A stretch of DNA of 41,923 bases from Bacillus sp. MUM 116 (GCF_001866655.1 NZ_MLYR01000141.1:1-41923); one strand, 5' to 3'. Positions 16,393-24,807 are shown, counted from the first letter of the stretch. Made by a program: numbers and translations. The notes: generated by a model not told the origin, from the sequence alone.

Positions 16393-17583
16393 ATGAGCCA
16401 AGTCAGTAAAAATAAAGTCCTATTAATATTAGAAGTTTTTTTTGTTTCATTAAAGCTAGGGGTGACTTCGTTTGGTGGTCCGATAGCTCATTTGGGTTAT
16501 TTCCATGAGGAATATGTACGTAAACGAAAATGGATGGATGAACGCAGCTTTGTCGATCTAGTGGCGTTATGCCAGTTCCTTCCCGGTCCGGCAAGCAGTC
16601 AGGCAGGGATGGGGATTGGAATGATGAGAGCGGGGATATTAGGCGGGGTGGCCGCTTTTCTCGGATTTACCCTTCCTTCAATGATTGCACTTACGATACT
16701 TGCGCTTCTCCTAAAAGGGGTAAACATTCATGATGCAGGTTGGGTCCATGGACTGAAAATTGTTGCGGTTGTTGTGGTGGCACAGGCAATCATCGGCATG
16801 GCGAGGACGCTTACACCGGACCTTAAACGCAAAGGGTTGGCATTAGGTGCATTGGTTGCGACACTACTCATTCCGACTACCTTTACACAGATTGGGATTA
16901 TCCTGATTTCTGCTTTCATCGGGTTTTTATTTTTCAAGCATACAGACACTCAAGTGGACTTTCCTATCCCTGTACCTATTTCACGAAAGCTCGCAATCGT
17001 GTGCCTTACATTTTTCTTCGGTTTATTAATTGTTTTACCTATTCTTCGGGAAGTGAAAGTATTTAATTTGCTCGCATTATTTGACAGCTTTTATCGTTCA
17101 GGTGCACTTGTTTTTGGCGGGGGACATGTGGTTCTGCCGTTGTTGGAAAAGGAATTTGTTCCGCAAGGCGTGATTACAAAAGAAAGCTTTCTGGCCGGTT
17201 ACGGTGCAGCGCAGGCAGTGCCCGGACCGCTATTTACGTTTGCAGCCTATTTAGGGGCAGTGATGAATGGCTGGAAGGGAGCAGTTTTAGCAACTGTAGC
17301 AATATTTTTACCGGCATTTTTATTAATCATCGGAACGCTGCCGTTTTGGGATTTGCTTCGCCGAAATCCGAAGCTAAAGGGGGCCATGCTCGCGGTAAAT
17401 GGTGCGGTAGTCGGGATTCTAATTTCCGCTTTTTACACCCCAATCTGGACAAGTGCGATTCAATCAGCAAAAGATTTTGCACTTGGGTCCATTTTATTCA
17501 GTTTGCTCGTCATTTTAAAATTGCCGCCGTGGATGATTGTGATAATTGGAATAATAGGGGGAACGATTCTGTCGTTTTTTTAG
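16393..17583 (+). CDS. chrA: Chromate transporter ChrA (CHR family, two-domain)
   Basis: CHR-family membrane proteins export chromate. The 396-residue protein contains both half-domains: LKLGVTSFGGPIAHLGYFHEEYV with LCQFLPGPASSQAGMGIG in the first, and FYRSGALVFGGGHVVLPLLE with GAAQAVPGPLFTFAAYLGA in the second. These FGGP/GGGHVVLP and PGP motifs are hallmarks of the family. GGGGGG upstream is 5 nt from the second ATG (16393) and only 2 nt from the first (16390), so 16393 is preferred. Whether the physiological substrate is chromate is not shown. Confidence 0.92.
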   Translation: MSQVSKNKVLLILEVFFVSLKLGVTSFGGPIAHLGYFHEEYVRKRKWMDERSFVDLVALCQFLPGPASSQAGMGIGMMRAGILGGVAAFLGFTLPSMIALTILALLLKGVNIHDAGWVHGLKIVAVVVVAQAIIGMARTLTPDLKRKGLALGALVATLLIPTTFTQIGIILISAFIGFLFFKHTDTQVDFPIPVPISRKLAIVCLTFFFGLLIVLPILREVKVFNLLALFDSFYRSGALVFGGGHVVLPLLEKEFVPQGVITKESFLAGYGAAQAVPGPLFTFAAYLGAVMNGWKGAVLATVAIFLPAFLLIIGTLPFWDLLRRNPKLKGAMLAVNGAVVGILISAFYTPIWTSAIQSAKDFALGSILFSLLVILKLPPWMIVIIGIIGGTILSFF

Positions 17584-17606
17584 TAATTGAAAGGGAAATA
17601 TTTAAC

Positions 17607-17630
17607 GTAAAAATATTATGTAAACTCAAT
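17607..17630. repeat. 24-bp exact direct repeat, copy 1
   Basis: The 24 bases starting GTAAAAATATTATG are identical to those at 18683-18706. The two copies bracket the MBL hydrolase gene. Confidence 0.85.
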
Positions 17631-17642
17631 ACAGGTTTAATC

Positions 17643-17673
17643 AGGGCTGATTTCCTTTTGAAAAATCAGCCCT
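17643..17673. terminator. Bidirectional terminator between chrA and the MBL gene
   Basis: AGGGCTGATTT (17643-17653) pairs perfectly with AAATCAGCCCT (17663-17673). Confidence 0.8.
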
Positions 17674-17681
17674 TCCTTCTG

Positions 17682-18599
17682 TTAAGAATCGAAAATCGTT
17701 TCTCCTATTAACATTACCCTTAACTGTTCAGAAGGCATTTCGCTTATTTCCCAAGTTTTCAATAATCTCTCCAATGCTTCCGGTCCGGTGTCATCCGCTA
17801 AACGATAGGCACCGTAATGCATCGGAATAAATCTTTTTGCCTTTAACTCGAGATACGCTTTTACGCTGTCCTCAGGTGAAATATGGGAAACGGCCATAAA
17901 CCACTCCGGTTCATAGGCACCGATCGGCATCAGGACGGTATTAATGTCAAATCTGCAGCCTATTTCCGTAAATCCGCGAAAATAACCGGTATCCCCGACA
18001 AAATAATGTGTTTCATGCTCATTTTGAAAAATCCAGCCGCCCCAATGGGATGTATTAATATCGGATAGAGTCCTCCGCGTCCAATGTTGAGCTGGAACAA
18101 AATGGAGGGTAAGTCCCATGAACTCAGTGCTTTCCCACCAATTCATCTCTTTTACACGCTGGAATCCTTTTTTGCAAAAGCTTGCCCCTAAACCAATCGG
18201 TACGAAATAATTCGGATTACCTTTTAATTTTTTCAAAGTTGGAAAATCCAAGTGATCATAATGACCATGGGAAATGACGACGATATCGATTTCCGGCATA
18301 TCTTCGAGGGCAATTCCCGGAGCAGTGAGCCGCTTTTGCACCCCCATTCGTTTCGCCCATACTGGATCAGTTAAGATATTAACCCCATTCATTTGAATCA
18401 AAAACGTCGAATGACCAATCCAAGTAAAGGAGGTCCTGCTTTTATTCTCCATTAACTCTTTTATTTGCTTGGTAGGGGATTGCGGAATTTGAGTGGTTAA
18501 ATCCTTTATTTTGCTTCGCCGTTCTTTCATCCATCGTATCATATCGTTAAACGATTTTTTATTCTGGACATCGTCCATATTGGTATATGTTTTTTTCAT
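17682..18599 (-). CDS. MBL-fold metal-dependent hydrolase (NAPE-PLD/UlaG-like)
   Basis: A 305-residue metallo-beta-lactamase-fold protein. The zinc motif HGHYDH is at residues 111-116; TWIGHSTFLIQMNGVNILTDP precedes it and VGDTGYF, MPIGAYEPEWFM and PMHYGAY follow, the pattern of the NAPE-PLD/COG2220 branch. The substrate is unknown. The ATG is preceded by AGGTGATTTC. Upstream on the minus strand a promoter-like TTGATG-18 nt-TATAAT with TGC before the -10 is visible (18633-18662). The gene is bracketed by a 24-bp exact repeat. Confidence 0.88.
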   Translation of the reverse strand: MKKTYTNMDDVQNKKSFNDMIRWMKERRSKIKDLTTQIPQSPTKQIKELMENKSRTSFTWIGHSTFLIQMNGVNILTDPVWAKRMGVQKRLTAPGIALEDMPEIDIVVISHGHYDHLDFPTLKKLKGNPNYFVPIGLGASFCKKGFQRVKEMNWWESTEFMGLTLHFVPAQHWTRRTLSDINTSHWGGWIFQNEHETHYFVGDTGYFRGFTEIGCRFDINTVLMPIGAYEPEWFMAVSHISPEDSVKAYLELKAKRFIPMHYGAYRLADDTGPEALERLLKTWEISEMPSEQLRVMLIGETIFDS

Positions 18600-18632
18600 G
18601 AAATCACCTGTAAAAGTGCATTATTTAGTTAG

Positions 18633-18662
18633 ATTATAGCAATAAATAGGTGATTTCATCAA
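18633..18662 (-). promoter_or_regulatory. Predicted SigA-type promoter of the MBL gene
   Basis: On the minus strand TTGATG (18657-18662) is followed after 18 nt by TATAAT (18633-18638), with TG at the extended -10 position. The -35 region is also one arm of a 12-bp inverted repeat (18648-18659) whose other arm (18597-18608) covers the ribosome site and start codon. Confidence 0.6.
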
Positions 18663-18682
18663 AAATAAACAATTAGGAATCT

Positions 18683-18706
18683 GTAAAAATATTATGTAAA
18701 CTCAAT
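18683..18706. repeat. 24-bp exact direct repeat, copy 2
   Basis: Identical to 17607-17630. It lies just upstream of the MBL promoter and close to the AbrB-transporter terminator. Confidence 0.85.
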
Positions 18707-18708
18707 CG

Positions 18709-18742
18709 AAAAAAAAGTCATAAAAGGAATTCCTTTTATGAC
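18709..18742 (-). terminator. Terminator of the AbrB-family transporter
   Basis: A 26-bp perfect palindrome (18717-18742, centre GGAATTCC) followed on the minus strand by a run of eight T. Confidence 0.85.
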
Positions 18743-18749
18743 GCACGCT

Positions 18750-19832
18750 TTACGTTGTTATGGTTTCTTTTTTCAAACCAATTTTAAAAATCAAACGTAG
18801 AAGCGGGGGAACCACAAAATAGATAAAGAACAACCTGAATAATTGAAAACCGGTGACCATCGATAAATCTGCCTGAACCTCATGGGCAAGGATTCCCATT
18901 TGATCCATCCCGCCTGGAGCAACACTTAAAAAGCTGGTCGAAGCTGTAATATGTTCTTGAGAAACAAGCAGGAGGCTCAGTCCCAATGAACCAAGAATCA
19001 TTACCATTCCGCTAATCAAAGCAAGCGTAATTACTCTTGCTTTGTGCTGTAATTTTTCAGGTTTTAATAACAACCCGATATAACCGCCTATCATAAACTG
19101 TGACAAGTCAAGAATCGTGACTGGAAGTGCTGGCCCGTGCAGCCCGGAGATATTCACAATCGCTGTTCCTAAAATCGGTCCCAGCAAAAAGGGGGTGGGG
19201 AATTTTAGCCTTTTGGCGAGAATCGCACAAATGACACATATGATGGCCAGCCAAATTATGGATGTATTGGGTGTTTGCACGGTATGTAACAAGCTCTCTG
19301 AAGAGACTTTCCCAGTGCCCTGAAAAATTGGTCCAAAAACGAGAAACGGTACGAAGAAAATAATCATCATCAGCCTGGCTACTTGAAGGAAGGTGACAGT
19401 TGTAAGGTCGATTCCTTTCACTTCCTCGGCAAAAATAATCATTTGTGACAACCCGCCGGGAATACTTCCAGTCAAAACAGTCGGATAGTCAACTCCTGTT
19501 AGTTTCGAAACAACAAAAGCAATTCCGGCACAAAACAGAACAAGTAAAACCGTCATCATCAACATGGTTGGTAATTGTTTTAAGATTTGTATAAGAGCAT
19601 TTTTTGAAAAAGATAAACCAATGGAATAACCAACAATAATTAGACCTGCATTGCGGAACCAGCTTGGCCAATACAATTGAATTTTTCCCAATCGGGCACC
19701 TATTAAAATCGAAGCCATCGGTCCGAGCAGCCATGGTATTGGAGTATGTAAAACCGTGAACAAGATTCCGCCAATAAAGGCAATGGTTATTGACAGCAAA
19801 AACCCATACCTTTTGTCATCTGTTTTTATCAT
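18750..19832 (-). CDS. AbrB-family membrane transporter (PF05145 type)
   Basis: A 360-residue protein with about ten membrane segments in two repeated halves, each with the family's signature: TGSIPGGLSQMIIFAEEV in the first and SVAPGGMDQMGILAHEV in the second. This is the membrane AbrB family (once labelled ammonia monooxygenase), not the DNA-binding AbrB regulator. PIPWLLGPMASILIGARLG near the N-terminus is also typical. Function is not established; some members have been proposed to act in small-organic-acid or glyoxylate-related transport. AGAAGGG lies 9 nt before the ATG. Confidence 0.85.
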   Translation of the reverse strand: MIKTDDKRYGFLLSITIAFIGGILFTVLHTPIPWLLGPMASILIGARLGKIQLYWPSWFRNAGLIIVGYSIGLSFSKNALIQILKQLPTMLMMTVLLVLFCAGIAFVVSKLTGVDYPTVLTGSIPGGLSQMIIFAEEVKGIDLTTVTFLQVARLMMIIFFVPFLVFGPIFQGTGKVSSESLLHTVQTPNTSIIWLAIICVICAILAKRLKFPTPFLLGPILGTAIVNISGLHGPALPVTILDLSQFMIGGYIGLLLKPEKLQHKARVITLALISGMVMILGSLGLSLLLVSQEHITASTSFLSVAPGGMDQMGILAHEVQADLSMVTGFQLFRLFFIYFVVPPLLRLIFKIGLKKETITT

Positions 19833-19916
19833 TAAATGAAACCCTTCTGTCTATTATTGAATTAAAGTGAGCAGTAACATGATAACATAGGAACGTTGAT
19901 TTCATGCACTAAAAAG

Positions 19917-20069
19917 CTAGCGGGATATCTTTGGAATGAAATAATCAGCTAAAATTAAGTTTTTAAACTCATGATCTGCTTTAACATCGTCGAAAAATAC
20001 AATGGCAGCATCCGTTTTAACAGCAAAAAAGGCGATGAAACTACCGTCATCGTCCGTTTCCCCTATCAT
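19917..20069 (-). pseudogene. Possible gene remnant, 50 codons
   Basis: An open frame with protein-like composition (ETDDDGSFIAFFAVK, AAIVFFDDVK, LILADYFIPK) runs from an ATG at 20069 to a stop at 19917. It has no ribosome site, and the frame extends only a few codons upstream. I do not recognise a family. It could be the tail of a decayed gene. Confidence 0.3.
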
Positions 20070-20133
20070 TTTAAATAAAAGGCTTGTCTAATCCAAAATT
20101 TTCGGTAGTGACATCCGCACTAAAAAATAGTAA

Positions 20134-20139
20134 TATAAT
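20134..20139 (+). promoter_or_regulatory. Possible -10 box of the que operon
   Basis: A perfect TATAAT about 40 nt upstream of the riboswitch. The only -35-like sequence, GTGACA at 20108-20113, has a long 20-nt spacer, so the assignment is tentative. Confidence 0.35.
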
Positions 20140-20178
20140 TTGGTGAATAATTAATATATACAACTCCGCAAATGGCGG

Positions 20179-20248
20179 TAGAGGTTCTAGCACCCCTCTT
20201 TAAAAAAACTAAGGAAAACAGGTCTTCTTTAGTGGATCTGTTTTTTCT
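20179..20248 (+). promoter_or_regulatory. preQ1-I riboswitch with terminator, controlling queCDE
   Basis: The aptamer core AGAGGTTCTAGCACCCCTCT followed by TAAAAAAACTAAGG (20180-20214) matches the class I preQ1 consensus: a short hairpin whose A-rich tail folds back to form a pseudoknot. Immediately after it AAAACAGGTC pairs with GATCTGTTTT and a T run follows (20215-20248), the expected expression platform. The ribosome site AAAGGAGAG lies beyond it. Ligand binding should favour termination and lower synthesis of queuosine precursors. Confidence 0.93.
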
Positions 20249-20269
20249 ATTTAAAGGAGAGTATTCAAC

Positions 20270-20929
20270 ATGAAGAAGGATAAAGCAGTTGTTGTTTTTA
20301 GTGGTGGTCAGGATAGTACCACATGTTTATTCTGGGCGTTAGAGCGTTTTGAAGAAGTCATTGCTGTAACGTTTAATTATAATCAAAGGCACAAGTTTGA
20401 AATCGAGTGTGCCAAAAATATTGCCAATGAACTTAGTGTAAAACATCATATTTTAGATATGTCATTATTAAACCAATTGGCTCCGAACGCATTGACAAGG
20501 GACGATATTGAAGTGAAAGAGGGAGAAGATGGGGGACTTCCGAACACATTTGTTCCCGGTCGAAATCTTTTATTCCTATCCTTTGCAGGTGTTTTGGCAA
20601 GTCAAGTCGGAGCGAAACACATCGTAACTGGAGTGTGCGAAACGGATTTCAGCGGTTACCCGGATTGTCGTGATGTATTTATCAAATCATTAAATGTAAC
20701 ACTGAACCTATCTATGGATCAGCAATTCGTCATTCATACCCCATTAATGTGGATTGATAAAGCAGAAACATGGCAGCTGGCCGATGAACTCGGAGCATTG
20801 GATTTTGTCAGAGAAAAAACGTTAACCTGCTATAACGGCATCATCGCCGACGGCTGTGGCGAATGCCCGGCATGTAAATTAAGAAAAAGTGGCCTAGATC
20901 AATATTTAAGCACAAGAAAGGAGTTATAA
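20270..20929 (+). CDS. queC: 7-cyano-7-deazaguanine (preQ0) synthase QueC
   Basis: QueC makes preQ0 from 7-carboxy-7-deazaguanine and ammonia using ATP. The P-loop FSGGQDSTT is at residues 10-18. Near the C-terminus the zinc cysteines appear in CYNGIIADGCGECPAC. The 219-residue length is standard. It is the first gene after a preQ1 riboswitch, and queD begins 4 bases after its stop codon. The ATG at 20270 has AAAGGAGAG upstream. Confidence 0.97.
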   Translation: MKKDKAVVVFSGGQDSTTCLFWALERFEEVIAVTFNYNQRHKFEIECAKNIANELSVKHHILDMSLLNQLAPNALTRDDIEVKEGEDGGLPNTFVPGRNLLFLSFAGVLASQVGAKHIVTGVCETDFSGYPDCRDVFIKSLNVTLNLSMDQQFVIHTPLMWIDKAETWQLADELGALDFVREKTLTCYNGIIADGCGECPACKLRKSGLDQYLSTRKEL

Positions 20930-20933
20930 TCAC

Positions 20934-21416
20934 ATGTATGGTTTTCGAATCGTGGATAAACTCCAAAAACTCAACGAAGATATCCAGCCAAATCAATTAA
21001 AATATCATTCTAAAAGGGTTCTGGTAAGCAAGGAATTTACCTTTGATGCAGCACATCACCTTCATAATTATGAAGGGAAATGTAAAAACCTCCATGGCCA
21101 CACATATAGAGTGATTTTTGGATTAAGCGGTTTCGTTGACGAACGCGGTTTAATGATAGATTTTGGCGATATTAAAGAAATTTGGAAAAATGAAATTGAA
21201 ATTTTCCTTGATCACCGCTACTTAAATGAAACTCTGCCGCTGATGAATACGACAGCGGAAAACATGGTTGTGTGGATCTATGAAAAAATGGCGGAGGCGC
21301 TTTTAAAGGAAGAAAGACAGCAAGACTATCACGGTGCAAGAGTGGAATTTGTGAAACTCTATGAAACACCAACGAGCTATGCGGAAGCAAGACGGGAGTG
21401 GATGGAGCTTGACTAA
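20934..21416 (+). CDS. queD: 6-carboxy-5,6,7,8-tetrahydropterin synthase QueD
   Basis: QueD converts dihydroneopterin triphosphate to 6-carboxytetrahydropterin, the first committed step toward preQ0. Zinc ligands are seen in FDAAHHL and LHGHTYRV, with the catalytic cysteine in GKCKNLHGH and a further motif LDHRYLN. The 160 residues are slightly longer than many QueD proteins because of an N-terminal extension of about 30. AAGGAG lies upstream of the ATG. Its end overlaps queE by 8 bases. Confidence 0.96.
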   Translation: MYGFRIVDKLQKLNEDIQPNQLKYHSKRVLVSKEFTFDAAHHLHNYEGKCKNLHGHTYRVIFGLSGFVDERGLMIDFGDIKEIWKNEIEIFLDHRYLNETLPLMNTTAENMVVWIYEKMAEALLKEERQQDYHGARVEFVKLYETPTSYAEARREWMELD

Positions 21417-22131
21417 ACTACCCGTAATGGAAATTTTTGGGCCAACCATTCAGGGCGAGGGAGCTGTAATTGGTCAGAAAACGATGTTTGTCAGAACAGC
21501 CGGCTGCGACTATTCCTGCAGCTGGTGTGATTCGGCCTTTACCTGGGATGGATCTGGAAAAAATGATATTCAGATGATGGAACCGGAAGAGATATGGAAG
21601 GAACTTAAAGCAATCGGCGGTGATTGTTTTTCATTTGTTACGATTTCAGGCGGAAACCCGGCATTATTGAAAAACTTGGATTCATTGATTCAGATTTTTA
21701 AAGAGAATGGAATTAAAATTGGACTGGAAACCCAAGGAAGCAAGTGGCAGGATTGGTTTATGGAGATTGATGAACTTACCATTTCTCCTAAACCTCCAAG
21801 CTCGAAAATGGTGACGGACTTTGCCATATTAGACGGGATAATTGAGAAACTGAATGGGTCACCAAACAATGTAAGTTTAAAAGTCGTGATTTTTGATGAT
21901 CTTGACTATGAATATGCCAAAAACGTCCACCTGCGCTACCCAGATATCCCATTCTTCTTATCTGTGGGAAATGATGACATCAACACATCCGACAATCATT
22001 CACTACTTATGCATCTTCTGAAAAAATATGAACTACTCGTCGATAAAGTAATGCTAGACCCAGACCTTAATAACGTAAAAGTTCTGCCACAATTGCATAC
22101 CCTGCTATGGGGGAATAAAAGAGGAGTTTAA
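21409..22131 (+). CDS. queE: 7-carboxy-7-deazaguanine synthase QueE (radical SAM)
   Basis: This radical SAM enzyme rearranges 6-carboxytetrahydropterin to 7-carboxy-7-deazaguanine. The cluster motif CX3CX2C is in GCDYSCSWC (Cys 33, 37, 40), preceded by FGPTIQGEG and followed by TISGGNPAL and ISPKPPSSKM. A TTG at 21409 is chosen because the product then aligns with known QueE N-termini, with GGGAG 10 nt upstream; the longer frame from 21361 lies inside queD. Translation is probably coupled to queD. queF, often the fourth gene in Bacillus, is absent here. Confidence 0.95.
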   Translation: MTKLPVMEIFGPTIQGEGAVIGQKTMFVRTAGCDYSCSWCDSAFTWDGSGKNDIQMMEPEEIWKELKAIGGDCFSFVTISGGNPALLKNLDSLIQIFKENGIKIGLETQGSKWQDWFMEIDELTISPKPPSSKMVTDFAILDGIIEKLNGSPNNVSLKVVIFDDLDYEYAKNVHLRYPDIPFFLSVGNDDINTSDNHSLLMHLLKKYELLVDKVMLDPDLNNVKVLPQLHTLLWGNKRGV

Positions 22132-22163
22132 AAAAATCTGCCGTTTTGAGGCAGATTTTTTAT
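22131..22163 (+). terminator. Terminator of queCDE
   Basis: AAAAAATCTGCC pairs perfectly with GGCAGATTTTTT around a 7-nt loop, directly after the queE stop codon. Confidence 0.9.
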
Positions 22164-22369
22164 TTTCTACTCTGATGGCAATCCTTATTTGGTTTCAAAA
22201 ATTTTCACTTGATTTCACCCATTCCTAATTTCACTAAAATACTTGCCACTTCCAGACATTTAATTTTCAACCCACTTCATAAATCAGCCAATTCCCGACT
22301 TTAGAGAATGGAAATAATGGAAAAGAACCACACTACTAGTATCAATATTAATGAAAAGAGGTATTTTCC

Positions 22370-24070
22370 ATGTTTAAACCAACCGCAGGTGAGAAGTTAG
22401 TCGAACTCTTGATTGAATGGGGGGTCGACCATATTTATGGGATGCCGGGAGATTCGATTAACTCCATCATTGAGCCATTACGGAAAGCCAAAGACAAAAT
22501 TAAATTTATTCAAGTAAGGCATGAGGAAGCAGGAGCCCTGGCAGCTGCGGCCTATGCAAAACTAACCGGAAAAATCGGCGTTTGTACCGCGATAGCCGGT
22601 CCGGGAGCCATTCATCTTTTAAACGGCCTCTACGATGCAAAACTTGACCGGGTTCCGGTTCTAGCCATCACCGGCCAGGTCGAATCAGATCTGATTGGAA
22701 CTGATTTTTTTCAAGAAGTCAATCTGGAAAGAATGTTTGACGATGTGGCTGTCTATAATCAGCGAATCATGTCCGCGGATCAGCTTCCGGCTGTTGTGAA
22801 TCAGGCCATCCGCACCGCCTATGCCAAAAAAGGAGTAGCGGTACTGACAGTTCCGGATGATATTCCCCGCTTTGAAGTTGGAAAGGAAGCTCGCATCACA
22901 ACAAGTTTTATAGTAAAGCAAGAAATCCATCCACTTAGCGAAGATTTGCAAAAAGCAAAGGAAATCATTGAAACGGCCGAAAAGCCCATTATTCTTGCAG
23001 GGAAGGGACTGCACGGCCATCGCGAAACATTGTTAGCTTTCGCTGAAAAAATCGCCGCCCCAATCATCTTAACCTTACCGGGAAAAGGGGTTATCCCCGA
23101 CAAGCATCCTTATTGTTTAGGCGGGCTCGGCTTAATTGGCACAAAAGCGGCTTATGAAGCGATACACGAAGCAGATTTACTGATCATGCTCGGTACATCC
23201 TTCCCATTCACAGGGTTCTTACCGGGAAAAATAAAAACCATCCAAATCGATATCGACCCATACCAAATTGGAAAACGCTATCCGGTTGATATTGGCTTAG
23301 CCGGTGATGTAGGGATTTCCCTCAAATGGCTATCTAAAAATCTAAATGTAAAAACAGACCGTGATTTTTTAGAAAAAAGCCAAGAAACCATGAAAAAATG
23401 GTGGGACCGGTTGGAACGGCAAGAAGAGAACGGCTCCGTTCCGCTTAAGCCGCAGCGTGTAATCCGCGCACTTCAAGAAGTAACGAAAGATGATGCGATT
23501 TTATCCGTTGATGTGGGGAATGTCACCGTTTGGATGGCCCGCCATTTTCATATGACCAATCAAAAATTTATCATATCCAGCTGGCTGGCAACGCTTGGCT
23601 GCGGGCTTCCGGGAGCGATTGCTGGTAGTATAGCATATCCAGAAAAACAAGTGATTGCCGTTTGTGGTGACGGCGGGTTTGGCATGATGATGGCTGATTT
23701 TGTCACAGCCGTAAAATATCAAATGCCAATGGTTGTAGTGGTGTTGAATAACCATAAAATAGCAATGATTAAGTTTGAACAAGAGGTAATGGGGAACATA
23801 GAATATGAGACTGACCTGACGAATCCTAATTTTGCTCAATATGCAAATGCCTGCGGTGGGATGGGCTATCGTGTGGAACAACCGGATGAACTACTCCCCG
23901 CGTTACAGCAAGCCGTACAGCAAAATAAACCATGTATTGTCGATGTAGTTGTCGATGCAGACGAAGCACCATTGCCTGCAAAAATCACCTTCGCACAAGC
24001 TGCAGGATATACGAAGCATATGGTAAAAGTGTTATTTGAAGAAGGAAAGCTGGATTTACCACCGTTATAA
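22370..24070 (+). CDS. Pyruvate oxidase-type thiamine diphosphate enzyme (YdaP/PoxB-like)
   Basis: A 566-residue ThDP-dependent enzyme with the three-domain order of pyruvate oxidase. The N-terminal Pyr domain has GMPGDSINSIIEPLR, the catalytic glutamate in RHEEAGALAA, and IAGPGAIHLLNGLYDAK. The C-terminal PP domain has the cofactor motif GDGG(x26)NN (GDGGFGMMMADF to VVVVLNNHKIAMI). Such enzymes convert pyruvate to acetate or acetyl phosphate with FAD. Pyruvate oxidase is favoured over acetolactate synthase because the text resembles B. subtilis YdaP and no small subunit is adjacent. AAAGAGGT lies 9 nt upstream of the ATG. Not part of an operon. Confidence 0.88.
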   Translation: MFKPTAGEKLVELLIEWGVDHIYGMPGDSINSIIEPLRKAKDKIKFIQVRHEEAGALAAAAYAKLTGKIGVCTAIAGPGAIHLLNGLYDAKLDRVPVLAITGQVESDLIGTDFFQEVNLERMFDDVAVYNQRIMSADQLPAVVNQAIRTAYAKKGVAVLTVPDDIPRFEVGKEARITTSFIVKQEIHPLSEDLQKAKEIIETAEKPIILAGKGLHGHRETLLAFAEKIAAPIILTLPGKGVIPDKHPYCLGGLGLIGTKAAYEAIHEADLLIMLGTSFPFTGFLPGKIKTIQIDIDPYQIGKRYPVDIGLAGDVGISLKWLSKNLNVKTDRDFLEKSQETMKKWWDRLERQEENGSVPLKPQRVIRALQEVTKDDAILSVDVGNVTVWMARHFHMTNQKFIISSWLATLGCGLPGAIAGSIAYPEKQVIAVCGDGGFGMMMADFVTAVKYQMPMVVVVLNNHKIAMIKFEQEVMGNIEYETDLTNPNFAQYANACGGMGYRVEQPDELLPALQQAVQQNKPCIVDVVVDADEAPLPAKITFAQAAGYTKHMVKVLFEEGKLDLPPL

Positions 24071-24438
24071 TCGACTGTGTAGGGACCGGTGTTTCATTAA
24101 CATCGGTTCTTTTTAGCAGTACAGCCTAATATTACCAAAAAAATATTTTTCTTTCTTTTATTAAAGGAATTTAACAATTCCTTTAAGGAAGGGTCCATCT
24201 GTCACATATCGACAACTCCCTGCTCCCTTCTCCCTTATAATGGCAAATGGAGAAGGGAGTTGATTTTTGTTCAGCCATTAGCTTTGAATCATGGTCTAAT
24301 CCTACAATCGCTTTTTGACAGGATTTTTTCTACCTCTTTAACAATTCTGGGTCATATTCGCAACATTTCCAGCTAAATCAATTCGAATTCTATAACGTAA
24401 ACTGCCGAAAAACCAGTTGATAATTGGAGGTTTTACAA
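24071..24438. terminator. Intergenic region with terminator and a second hairpin
   Basis: A terminator for the pyruvate-oxidase gene lies at 24083-24114 (GGACCGGTGTT with AACATCGGTTC, G-U pairs, T run). A second perfect 11-bp inverted repeat, CTCCCTTCTCC at 24223-24233 with GGAGAAGGGAG at 24249-24259, is followed by TTGATTTTTG and could be another terminator. One Fur half-site-like TGATAAT occurs just before the next ribosome site. No gene is seen. Confidence 0.65.
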
Positions 24439-24630
24439 ATGAAAAATATCCTTCGAAAAGCAGGACAGGAAAAACGGCAATTCCTGATTGATGAATTATT
24501 GAAGTTTGGAATTTATAAGAAGAATAACAAACATCTTTATGAATGGAATTTATGCGAACTTGAAAAAGAATACCAATATATAGTCTCAAATGGTTTAGCT
24601 GCAAACAAAAACGATCTTGTACCAGGGTAA
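24439..24630 (+). CDS. FbpA-like small basic protein (Fur-regulated basic protein family)
   Basis: A 63-residue protein. The core LIDELLKFGIYKKNNKHLYEWNLCELEKEY fits the FbpA family pattern LIxxLxxxGxYKxxxxxLYExxLxELExEY. In B. subtilis, FbpA acts in the iron-sparing response. The ATG at 24439 is 7-8 nt after GGAGG; a TTG at 24424 overlaps that site and is not used. Only half of a Fur box is recognisable upstream, so iron control is not shown. A terminator follows. Confidence 0.75.
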   Translation: MKNILRKAGQEKRQFLIDELLKFGIYKKNNKHLYEWNLCELEKEYQYIVSNGLAANKNDLVPG

Positions 24631-24636
24631 TACTTA

Positions 24637-24670
24637 AAAAGCTCCAATCCCGTAGTGGATATGGAGCTTT
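24637..24670 (+). terminator. Terminator of the FbpA-like gene
   Basis: AAAGCTCCAATCC pairs with GGATATGGAGCTTT (one-base bulge). Confidence 0.75.
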
Positions 24671-24680
24671 AACATTATAA

Positions 24681-24807
24681 TTTTTGCAAAAAAATATCCG
24701 GCACCAAGGCCGGACCAACAAAAAATATGTTAAAAGGGAGAAAATGAAGAAGAATTTCATTCATTTCTTGTAATTCATTCTACTTCCAAAAAATGAACAA
24801 AATATGA
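24681..24807 (+). repeat. Paired leader-like element, copy 1
   Basis: The copy begins TTTTTGCAAAAAAATATCCG. A TCCGGC/GCCGGA stem (24697-24702 with 24709-24714) with a 6-nt loop follows, then CAAAAAATAT, a ribosome site AAAAGGGA and a 9-codon frame MKKNFIHFL (24744-24773). It ends with a four-codon frame ATGAACAAAATATGA encoding MNKI (24793-24807). Copy 2 at 27132 has the same parts at nearly the same offsets. Confidence 0.8.

Noticed and set aside
22685..23881. Minus-strand frames of 94-126 codons opposite the pyruvate oxidase gene
   Set aside because: Shadows of a complete, clearly recognisable enzyme on the plus strand.
24209..24241. Promoter-like TCGACA and TATAAT inside the 24.2-kb hairpin
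   Set aside because: The spacer is 21 nt, and the TATAAT lies in the loop of an inverted repeat.
24415..24430. Fur box upstream of the FbpA-like gene
   Set aside because: Only the left half (TGATAAT) matches; the right half is the ribosome site.
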